This document shows, piece by piece, positions 56,749 through 64,000 of a stretch of DNA of 64,000 bases. The notes below the pieces were generated by a model. The model made no database searches and was not told the DNA's origin. It worked only from the letters and a program-made list of their open reading frames with translations. Both the position numbers and the translations under genes were made by a program. Each line of letters starts with the position of its first letter. Within the stretch, counting starts at the first letter, position 1. The DNA is from Oscillospiraceae bacterium (lineage in GTDB: Bacteria > Bacillota > Clostridia > Oscillospirales > Oscillospiraceae): contig JAFQFH010000011.1 of NCBI GenBank assembly GCA_017398685.1, positions 1 through 64,000 on the forward strand. The letters are read 5' to 3'.

Positions 56749-58224
56749 ATGAGACTGTACCTGAAAGGACATGATTACAAATACGCAGCCGAACAGATAA
56801 TGCTGACCCTTTTCCCTCAGGAGAGGCCGGAATATCCACAGGGCAAACCGGAGGGAGACAGGATGGAGCTTGGTCTGAGCGAGGGCAGACGCTATATGAC
56901 CGCTGCATGCAAGCTGTGTTTGGGCGGAAAAAAGTACTACGGCAGGGCCGCTGCCGCCCTTGACAAGCTGGACGGGCCGCTGCTGCGCGACCGCTGCTGC
57001 CAGAGACTTATAAAAAACGCCGTATATAAAGCGGCTCTCGCCTCAGGTATAAAGCGCCCGCCCTGGGGTTCGCTGACAGGAGTGCGCCCGGGCAAGCTTT
57101 TTGTGCCGCTGCTGAGCGCAGGCATGAGCGACAGCGAGGCCCTCAGGCAGTTCATGGACAGCTACGATGTGAGTGAGGAGCGGGCAAGGCTTTGTCTGCA
57201 AACCAGCAAGGAGACCATAAAGGTGCGCCAGGGCCTTGAAGCAAAGGATGTCTGTCTTTATGTGGGCATACCCTTCTGCCCCACCCGCTGTGCCTATTGC
57301 AGCTTTGTCAGCCAGTCCGTTGAAAAGAGCATGAAGCTTATTGAGCCTTTTATGGAGGCTTTGTACAAGGAGCTGGAGGCCATAGCAGCGCAGGTGGATG
57401 AGCTTGGGCTGAGGATAATCTCCATCTACTTTGGCGGAGGCACGCCCACCACTCTGTCCGCCTCCCAGCTTGACGGGCTGTGCAGCTTTCTTGGGCGCCG
57501 CTTTGACTTAAGCTCGGTCCGGGAATATACCGTGGAGGCAGGCAGGCCCGACACCATTACTGAGGAAAAGCTTCGGGTTTTGCACCGCCACGGTGTTGAC
57601 AGGATAAGTGTAAACCCACAGACCATGAGCGACAAGGTGCTCTACGTCATCGGCAGAAAGCACACGGCGCAGGATATTGTGGAGGCGCTGGAAAAGGTGC
57701 GCGGTGTGGGCGGCTTTGCGGTGAACATGGATCTTATAGCGGGGCTCCCTGCCGACGATGAGGCGGGTTTTGCCGACACACTTGAAAGGGTGCTCGCACT
57801 TGAGCCGGAAAACATCACCGTACACACCCTGTCGCTGAAAAAAGGTTCCCGCATAAGCCTTGAGGGTGCGGAAATCCCCGACGGCGCTCAGGTTTCCTCC
57901 ATGCTTGACACCGCTTATGAAAAGCTCAGCGGCGCAGGCTACGCCCCCTATTATCTCTACCGGCAGAAGTTCATGTCCGGCGGCTTTGAAAATGTGGGCT
58001 GGGCAAAGGGTGAACATATCAATCTTTACAACATATGTATTATGGAGGAGCTTTGCAGCATACTGGCCGCAGGCGGCGGAGGTTCCACAAAGCTCATCCG
58101 CCCGGACGAGGGGCGCAATATCCGCCTCATGGCTCCAAAATACCCGCTGGAATACATACAGAGCATAGAAAAAACCTGCCTCGAAAAGCAGGAGATAGGA
58201 AAATTTTACAGGCAGGAGGAGTGA
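56749..58224 (+). CDS. hemZ: HemZ-type coproporphyrinogen dehydrogenase-like radical SAM protein
   Basis: The 491-residue protein has an N-terminal ~160-residue extension typical of HemZ (PPWGSLTGVRPGKL). The radical-SAM core carries C177-PTR-C181-AY-C184, FGGGTPTTLSASQL, EAGRPDTI and the VNMDLIAGLPADDEAGF motif. HemZ resembles HemN, but a role in anaerobic haem synthesis is not proven. No other haem genes are here. GGAG lies 9 nt before the ATG. The nucleoside kinase gene begins 2 nt after its stop. Confidence 0.92.
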   Translation: MRLYLKGHDYKYAAEQIMLTLFPQERPEYPQGKPEGDRMELGLSEGRRYMTAACKLCLGGKKYYGRAAAALDKLDGPLLRDRCCQRLIKNAVYKAALASGIKRPPWGSLTGVRPGKLFVPLLSAGMSDSEALRQFMDSYDVSEERARLCLQTSKETIKVRQGLEAKDVCLYVGIPFCPTRCAYCSFVSQSVEKSMKLIEPFMEALYKELEAIAAQVDELGLRIISIYFGGGTPTTLSASQLDGLCSFLGRRFDLSSVREYTVEAGRPDTITEEKLRVLHRHGVDRISVNPQTMSDKVLYVIGRKHTAQDIVEALEKVRGVGGFAVNMDLIAGLPADDEAGFADTLERVLALEPENITVHTLSLKKGSRISLEGAEIPDGAQVSSMLDTAYEKLSGAGYAPYYLYRQKFMSGGFENVGWAKGEHINLYNICIMEELCSILAAGGGGSTKLIRPDEGRNIRLMAPKYPLEYIQSIEKTCLEKQEIGKFYRQEE

Positions 58225-58226
58225 AA

Positions 58227-59162
58227 ATGGCATACAGCCTTCAGGAGATAAATTTCAGAACCGTTTCCGACCCCAAAGGCTTCATTGAAGAATGCGACGC
58301 CCAATATTACTCCAATGTGGATAAGGCCGCCGCGCTCATTGCCGAAAACCGGAGAAAAAGCCCTATCGTGCTGCTCTCCGGCCCCTCCGGCAGCGGGAAG
58401 ACCACCACCTCCATAAAGCTCTCCGAGGCCCTTGAGCGGCTGGGCATACGTTCCCACTACGTGGGCATGGACGACTATTTCAGGACCCTGAACCCTGCCA
58501 CCGTCCCCCGCACGCCCGAGGGAGAGATGGATCTGGAGTCTCCCCTTTGTCTGGACATGGAGCTTCTCAACCGGCATTTTGAGCAGCTTGCACGGGGTGA
58601 GCGGATATTTGTGCCCAGATACGAGTTTTCACGCAAGATGAGGATACAGGAGCCCTCCAAGTCCATCAGGCTGAAGGACGATGAAATAGTCATATTTGAG
58701 GGTATCCACGCTCTCAACAGCATGATAAGTGACCACCACGAGGATGCCTTCAGGCTGTATATCTCAGCCCGCAGCGATGTTCAGTTCAAAGGGCAGACAG
58801 TTTTCAAGCGCACATGGTTCCGCCTTGTGCGGCGCACAGTACGCGACGCTCTCTTCCGGGGTTCTGACCCTGCCACCACCATGGCAATGTGGGCAAATGT
58901 GCGCCGGGGCGAGAAGCTCTACATATCCCCCTACAAGAACAAGGCCCACTTCATGTTCGACACTTCCATGGCCTATGAGATCCCGGTATTCAACCGCAGG
59001 GCCACGGAGCTTTTTTCCTCCGTGCCCGAGGGCATAGAGCGCTTTGACGAGCTCAGGGAGGTGCTGCCGGCCTTGCAGCTTTTCGGAGAGATCGACAGTT
59101 CTCTTCTCAGAGAGGATGCACTGCTGCGGGAATTTATCGGTGGCGGAATATATGAATATTAA
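58227..59162 (+). CDS. Uridine kinase-like nucleoside kinase
   Basis: The 311-residue protein has a P-loop LLSGPSGSGKTTTSIKL (about 49-65), the substrate segment GMDDYFRTLNPATVPRTPEG, DEIVIFEGIHALN (Walker B) and a lid RRTVRDALFRGSDPATTMAMW. It belongs to the PRK/uridine kinase superfamily, in a clostridial branch longer than Udk. The real udk lies at 13587, so this paralogue may have a different nucleoside or sugar substrate. GGAGG lies 7 nt before the ATG. It is co-transcribed with hemZ. Confidence 0.88.
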   Translation: MAYSLQEINFRTVSDPKGFIEECDAQYYSNVDKAAALIAENRRKSPIVLLSGPSGSGKTTTSIKLSEALERLGIRSHYVGMDDYFRTLNPATVPRTPEGEMDLESPLCLDMELLNRHFEQLARGERIFVPRYEFSRKMRIQEPSKSIRLKDDEIVIFEGIHALNSMISDHHEDAFRLYISARSDVQFKGQTVFKRTWFRLVRRTVRDALFRGSDPATTMAMWANVRRGEKLYISPYKNKAHFMFDTSMAYEIPVFNRRATELFSSVPEGIERFDELREVLPALQLFGEIDSSLLREDALLREFIGGGIYEY

Positions 59163-59190
59163 AAAAACGACGGGTTTCCGTCGTTTTTTT
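59162..59190. terminator. Bidirectional terminator
   Basis: AACGACGG and CCGTCGTT pair around GTTT with T runs on both strands, between convergent genes. Confidence 0.88.
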
Positions 59191-59617
59191 ACTCAAGTAT
59201 CATGCTCACGTGGGGTATACCGTCTTCAAGATACTCCTGTGAGAATTTTTCAAAGCCCAGCTTTTCGTACATGGGTGCGGCATAGGTCTGGGCCTCGACC
59301 CGTATGGTCTTTGCTCCCAGCTTCTCCCTCGCGGCTTTGATGGCAAGAGACACAACATATGTTCCAAGACCGCAGCGCCTTTTCACCGCTATCACCCGGC
59401 CTATCAGCGCCTCATCCCCGTCTCTGGGGAACACTCTGCAATAGGCCATAAGCTTTCCGTTTTCGTAAAGGCCTATATGATACGCCTTTTTGTCCTCATC
59501 GTCCACTTCCTGATAGGCGCAGCTCTGCTCCACCACAAATACCGAAACCCGAAGCTTATAAATCTCAAAAAGTTCATCGGCGCTCAGTTCATGGAAAGAC
59601 TTTATCCTCTCTTCCAT
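59189..59617 (-). CDS. GNAT acetyltransferase, ElaA type
   Basis: The 142-residue protein starts KSFHELSADELFEIYKLRVSVFVVEQ, the ElaA pattern, and has the acetyl-CoA loop IAVKRRCGLGTYVVSLAI (a variant of R/Q-x-x-G-x-G/A). APMYEKLGFEKFSQEYLEDGIPHVSM closes it. The acceptor is unknown. It lies 9 nt after the sensor-kinase-like gene in the same direction, so the two may form an operon. Confidence 0.88.
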   Translation of the reverse strand: MEERIKSFHELSADELFEIYKLRVSVFVVEQSCAYQEVDDEDKKAYHIGLYENGKLMAYCRVFPRDGDEALIGRVIAVKRRCGLGTYVVSLAIKAAREKLGAKTIRVEAQTYAAPMYEKLGFEKFSQEYLEDGIPHVSMILE

Positions 59618-59626
59618 TTTCCCACC

Positions 59627-60685
59627 TCAATCCATATACTTTTCCCCGTAATACCGGCTGTCCAGACAGTCAGACAGCTCCATAAGCGCAGTCTTTACTT
59701 CAAACTGCTCCTCTGTACCGCTTCTGAGGCTTACGCCGCCGTTTTTATCCTTCCTGATTGAAACCTTCACCGTGGTGCCATGGCCGGTGCGGCTCTCCAG
59801 CAAAAGGGTGCCGCCGTGCCTCTGGGCAATGACGCGCACAAGGCTCAGCCCCAGTCCTGCACCGCCGTTCATTTCATCCATACCGTAAATATGTCTGTAC
59901 CTGTCAAAGACCCGGTGCAATTTATCTCCTTCTATACCACAGCCATCATCGCTTACGGATATCATGGCAAAATCTGCCGTCTCCACAAGGTTCACCGAAA
60001 CCCGGCTCAGTCCGCTGCCGTGTACAAGGCAGTTTGAAATAAGGTTTGAAACAAGCTTTTTAAGCTGCGAAGCGTCGGCATTTACGAAAAGACTCTGGGG
60101 TGCGTTGAGCGTAAATTCCACATTCTCCGTAAGGGCGGCCACGCAGTCTATCATGGCCCTGCACATTCCCGCAAGGTCAAAATTCACGGGTGCAAAGCAC
60201 TCGCCGCCGTTCTGCCTGTCACGGAGCACGGTGACATTGGACAGCAGCCTGCTCAGCCTCATCTGGCTGCGGCTTATCTCCCGCATATTCTCCAGTATCT
60301 CCGCATCCTTCAGCTCCTCAGCCCGCAGTCTGCACATATCCAGCGCCAGATTAAGCGTCATTATGCTGTTTCTCAGGGAGTAGATAAAGGCATCGTTCAA
60401 AAGCTCCGGCTGTTTTTCGTGCTGTGAGAGGAAGAAAAATTGAAGATTTTCATGTTTTGTGGCTCTGAGTGCAAAACTTCTGCCTGCGCTGCACACGTCA
60501 GCCACAAAATTTGAGGCCTGAGCCTCCGCCACCTCCACACCCATAAGCGCTTTGACGGCTCTGCCCTGGCAGTCCTCTCCCAGTATTTCCTTTGCGGCCG
60601 CATTGGCAAAAATCAGCCTTCCTCCTCTGGCCGCAGCCACCGCCTCTTTGGTATACGCAAATACATCCATCGGAATTTGCATCAT
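59627..60685 (-). CDS. PAS-containing sensor histidine kinase-like protein lacking the phospho-accepting His
   Basis: The 352-residue soluble protein has an N-terminal PAS-like domain (about 5-75, VAAARGGRLIFANAAAKEILG), a helical dimerisation region and a complete HATPase domain: N-box LKKLVSNLISNCLVHG, G1 SVSDDGCGIEG, G2 GGAGLGLSLVRVIAQRHGG. Where HisKA proteins read S-H-E-L-R-x-P-L this one reads IYSLRNSIMTL, with Tyr at the His position. No response regulator is nearby. GGGAG stands 9 nt before the ATG at 60685. It may signal through another protein or act as an ATP-dependent scaffold. Confidence 0.85.
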   Translation of the reverse strand: MMQIPMDVFAYTKEAVAAARGGRLIFANAAAKEILGEDCQGRAVKALMGVEVAEAQASNFVADVCSAGRSFALRATKHENLQFFFLSQHEKQPELLNDAFIYSLRNSIMTLNLALDMCRLRAEELKDAEILENMREISRSQMRLSRLLSNVTVLRDRQNGGECFAPVNFDLAGMCRAMIDCVAALTENVEFTLNAPQSLFVNADASQLKKLVSNLISNCLVHGSGLSRVSVNLVETADFAMISVSDDGCGIEGDKLHRVFDRYRHIYGMDEMNGGAGLGLSLVRVIAQRHGGTLLLESRTGHGTTVKVSIRKDKNGGVSLRSGTEEQFEVKTALMELSDCLDSRYYGEKYMD

Positions 60686-60820
60686 TTCGGCGCACTCCCT
60701 CTCCCCTGTTTTTACTGATTTTATCAAAAATATACAAAATATACAATAGTCCCTACCACAAAAGCTGTTTTTTTGCAAAATTTTCAGCAATTTTTTGTTC
60801 AAAATAACGATGGTGAAATA

Positions 60821-60850
60821 TTGATTTTTGCTAATATTATATGTTAGAAT
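60821..60850 (+). promoter_or_regulatory. Promoter of gap
   Basis: TTGATT (60821-60826), 18 nt, TAGAAT (60845-60850), with an AT-rich upstream region. Confidence 0.65.
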
Positions 60851-60933
60851 TTAGCTGTTAAATAAGGCACAATTTTCCTATGGGAAATTTGCATATAAGC
60901 TTATTTATAATAATTTATTTGGAGGAAATCTAA

Positions 60934-61962
<1,029 letters not shown>

Positions 61963-61997
61963 TTTAATTCTTGCGTAAGCGTTAATCAAACAAAATT

Positions 61998-62030
61998 ATC
62001 CCTCTTTCCAAAAGGAAAGAGGGATTTTCT
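61998..62030 (+). terminator. Terminator of gap
   Basis: ATCCCTCTTTCC and GGAAAGAGGGAT form a 12-bp stem around AAAA, followed by TTTCTTTG. Confidence 0.88.
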
Positions 62031-62048
62031 TTGTTTTCAGTTATACTT

Positions 62049-62204
62049 TCAGCCTTCCACAAAAAGGTCCTTGCCTGCAAGACAGAGGGGGCACTGAAAA
62101 TCTTCGGGTACATCCTCCCATTTGGTTCCGGGAGCTATGCCCCCCTCAGGGTATCCCTCAACCTCGTTATATTCCCAGCGGCAAGCGTCGCAAACATAAG
62201 TCAT
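62049..62204 (-). CDS. Rubredoxin
   Basis: The 51-residue protein binds one iron through C5-x-x-C8 (TYVCDACRW) and C38-x-x-C41 (FQCPLC) and contains GYPEGGIAPGTKWEDVPEDF, the rubredoxin core. It is an electron carrier and the usual donor to superoxide reductase (24955-25329) and rubrerythrins. AGGAGG lies 8 nt before the ATG at 62204. Confidence 0.95.
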   Translation of the reverse strand: MTYVCDACRWEYNEVEGYPEGGIAPGTKWEDVPEDFQCPLCLAGKDLFVEG

Positions 62205-62382
62205 ATTCAAATCCTCCTGTTTTCTTAATCTTGTTTGTGGCTTTAATATACACCAAAGCGCCAAAGTCTTCTGTGACTTTTTCACATAAGATATCAGGCC
62301 TTCAATTCCCCTTGAATTAGCTCTGTCAATTTGTTAGAATGTTTTCAGGTATATACGAAAAAGACTTGATTTTGAGGTTATC

Positions 62383-63417
62383 ATGAAAACTGAGTTAAGT
62401 GAAAAATTCCGGTATCTGGGTTTTATAATGACCTGCGCGATGGTTCTTTACCACTGTCCCATCGTTGAAAATCTCCCTGCCGTGGGCGCACTTGACCATT
62501 TTGCCAAGGTAAGCATTGATACCGTTATAAGAGGCTCTGTAAACCTGATAATGGCCTACTTCTTTTCGGTGACGGGCTTTCTGCTTTTCCGGAACTTCCG
62601 CATGAAGGATTATCCCGAAAAGATAAAAAAGCGCGTATTTTCCCTGCTTATTCCTTATATCCTCTGGCAGCTGATCTTCGCGGTGATTGACACTGTTTTC
62701 AAATTTGAGCCTGTGGGCTTTGTCGAATTTTTGCAGAGAAGTTTTCTTCTGCAGCGCTGGCCTGTGGATGCCGCACTGTGGTATGTATACGCGGTTTTTC
62801 TGCTGGCTTTGCTGTCACCTGCGGTATTGCTGATAATCAGGAAGAAAAGCATCGGATGGATAGCAATTCTTTTGGTTCTGGCTATTTCCACTGCCCGTTT
62901 GAAGATAGAAATTCCTGTGTTCAAGGCCATACTGCATTACGGCTATGTTGAAAACATTCTGGTATTTCTTCCGGCCTATCTTATGGGTGCCTTCTACGGA
63001 TATCACTTTAAGGATGCCTCCTCCGGCTGTCTCCGTTATCTGCTTTCAGCCCTGCTTCTGGCTGTGCTGACGGAAGGCATTATAGAAGGTTTTGCGCTCA
63101 ACACCGCTGTGCTGATTGTGCCTTTGGCTCTTATATATCTTCTGCCGCCCGTACGTTTTCTGGAAAACAGGAAGATATACAGGCTCAGCTTTCTCATGTA
63201 CGCACTGCACCAGCCTCTCATGTGGAAGCTTCAGGCCCCGGTGTTCAATCTGTACTCAGGCACTATATACAAGCTTATCCCCTTTGCCACCGCAGCTTCC
63301 ATTATCACAAGGCTTGTGTTTCTTGCGGTTGTGATAGGCCTTGCCGCCCTGATACACTTTATCTTTTCAAAGCTTTCTCCCCGTTTTCTGGCTATGCTCA
63401 GCGGCGGGAGAGCCTGA
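62383..63417 (+). CDS. Acyltransferase family 3 membrane protein
   Basis: The 344-residue protein has about 10 membrane segments and the acyltransferase-3 pattern: early KFRYLGFIMTCAMVLYHCP with the likely catalytic His, then AYFFSVTGFLLFRNF and KIKKRVFSLLIPYILW. It should O-acylate an exported sugar. It is the second such gene here (see 14846). GAGG lies 5 nt before the ATG. The upstream gap (62205-62382) contains nothing else I can support. Confidence 0.85.
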   Translation: MKTELSEKFRYLGFIMTCAMVLYHCPIVENLPAVGALDHFAKVSIDTVIRGSVNLIMAYFFSVTGFLLFRNFRMKDYPEKIKKRVFSLLIPYILWQLIFAVIDTVFKFEPVGFVEFLQRSFLLQRWPVDAALWYVYAVFLLALLSPAVLLIIRKKSIGWIAILLVLAISTARLKIEIPVFKAILHYGYVENILVFLPAYLMGAFYGYHFKDASSGCLRYLLSALLLAVLTEGIIEGFALNTAVLIVPLALIYLLPPVRFLENRKIYRLSFLMYALHQPLMWKLQAPVFNLYSGTIYKLIPFATAASIITRLVFLAVVIGLAALIHFIFSKLSPRFLAMLSGGRA

Positions 63418-63430
63418 GAGCTTAGCAACA

Positions 63431-63466
63431 AAAAAGCCTGCTGTCGATACGACAGCAGGCTTTTTC
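63431..63466. terminator. Bidirectional terminator
   Basis: AAAAAGCCTGCTGTC and GACAGCAGGCTTTTT form a 15-bp stem around GATAC. Confidence 0.92.
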
Positions 63467-63474
63467 TGTGATGT

Positions 63475-64000
63475 TTAAAACCTGAAATAGATAAAGGGGT
63501 TGAATGAGGAGCTGACAATGCAGGCGATGCAGATAATGAGAAGAGCAAAGTGGAGGCCGTAGCTTACAAGCTGCATTGCTATTCCCTCCGACTTCGGCAA
63601 ATGCTTTGCTATCGGCAGCATGCACACAAGACCCAGCGGGATGTACAGCAGATAGTACAGCATTCCCGCATCCTGCGCCACTATGTCCTCAAAGCTGCCT
63701 GTGGGCACTGTGAACATTACCTTAATCGCCTCGCCCAGCTGATGTATGTCCGTAAAGTAGAATATCACCCAGCCCAGCATCACAAAGAACATGGTGTACA
63801 CCCAGCGAACTGCGCCCGGCAGCTTCTCCAGTATATCCTTCAGCAGATATTTCTCCACCAGAAGCAGCGCCGCGTAGTATAGCCCCCACATAACAAAGTT
63901 CCACTCCGCCCCGTGCCAGAAGCCCGTTATCGTCCACACAATAAGTATGTTTATGATGTGTCTTGATGTCTTTACCCGGTTGCCGCCGAGGGGTATGTAG
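63475..64000 (-). CDS. MBOAT family O-acyltransferase, C-terminal part (cut by window edge)
   Basis: The minus-strand frame enters from the right edge as YIPLGGNRVKTSRHIIN and continues ILIVWTITGFWHGAEWNFVMWG, the membrane-bound O-acyltransferase motif with the catalytic His in GFWHGA. Several membrane helices follow to the stop. Homologues such as DltB, AlgI and PatA move acyl groups across the membrane onto surface polymers. The N-terminal two thirds lie outside the window, so the subfamily cannot be told; a partner SGNH-type gene may lie beyond. Confidence 0.9.
   Translation of the reverse strand, partial: YIPLGGNRVKTSRHIINILIVWTITGFWHGAEWNFVMWGLYYAALLLVEKYLLKDILEKLPGAVRWVYTMFFVMLGWVIFYFTDIHQLGEAIKVMFTVPTGSFEDIVAQDAGMLYYLLYIPLGLVCMLPIAKHLPKSEGIAMQLVSYGLHFALLIICIACIVSSSFNPFIYFRF

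Overview
The window looks like chromosome of an anaerobic, endospore-forming member of the Clostridia, most likely an Oscillospirales gut-type Firmicute. The evidence is SpoIIR (47470-48069), class III ribonucleotide reductase NrdD/NrdG2, desulfoferrodoxin and rubredoxin, CarD, HemZ, ECF-type vitamin and queuosine-precursor transporters, strong AGGAGG ribosome binding sites, TTGACA/TATAAT promoters and many compact intrinsic terminators. GC content is moderate to high, except for a few AT-rich islands (XRE/SLOG near 27.5-28.4 kb, a DUF6020 gene at 32.5-34.5 kb, HNH/XRE at 53.4-54.6 kb). The assignment to an order is inference; no rRNA gene is present.

Layout. 0-2 kb: the start of the S10 ribosomal operon (rpsJ, minus strand) with a ~300-nt structured leader, divergent from a DUF6056 membrane protein. 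2-8.1 kb: secA, pgeF, a peptide-type solute-binding lipoprotein, cdd and a stand-alone LysR DNA-binding domain. 8.2-16.9 kb: DUF1846 protein, two lipoproteins, HAD phosphatase, nucleoside salvage (deoD, udk, tdk), acyltransferase and trxB. 16.9-20.1 kb: nrdG-nrdD behind a promoter with an NrdR-like box and a 32-bp perfect palindrome. 20.3-24.8 kb: DUF6020 protein, then a methionine-rich leader peptide, a terminator and metNIQ. 24.9-32.4 kb: superoxide reductase, small enzymes, an XRE/SLOG pair, rpsF-ssb-rpsR, dCMP deaminase, queH-queT and galU. 32.5-36.8 kb: two polytopic glycosyltransferase-like genes around a TPP-riboswitch-controlled thiT. 37-40.3 kb: rpmH-rnpA-yidD-yidC-khpB and acpP. 40.3-44.5 kb: marR with a heterodimeric ABC exporter. 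44.6-52.4 kb: polytopic protein, FAH hydrolase, spoIIR, GH13 glucosidase-ispE and an Ig-repeat surface protein. 52.5-53.2 kb: five tRNA genes. 53.2-54.6 kb: a tRNA-derived repeat region followed by HNH and XRE genes. 54.6-64 kb: phosphoesterase, carD, hemZ, a nucleoside kinase, GNAT, a sensor-kinase-like protein, gapA, rubredoxin, acyltransferase and a partial MBOAT protein.

The strongest candidate for an undescribed system is the leader at 22000-22242. A near-consensus promoter drives a 32-codon ORF with 12 Met codons (11 of them within 15 residues). This is followed by a 12-bp intrinsic terminator whose 5' arm can alternatively pair with the end of the leader ORF. Directly downstream is the methionine ABC transporter metNIQ. 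The arrangement reads as ribosome-mediated transcription attenuation by methionine.

Other notable items are a glycosyltransferase whose SD-supported ATG is out of frame by exactly one AT unit of an (AT)6 tract (possible phase variation), twin palindromic operators downstream of the marR -10, a 23-bp duplication of the tRNA-Lys 3' part next to an HNH/XRE cargo, a NrdD-thioredoxin fusion, and a sensor kinase without the phospho-accepting histidine.
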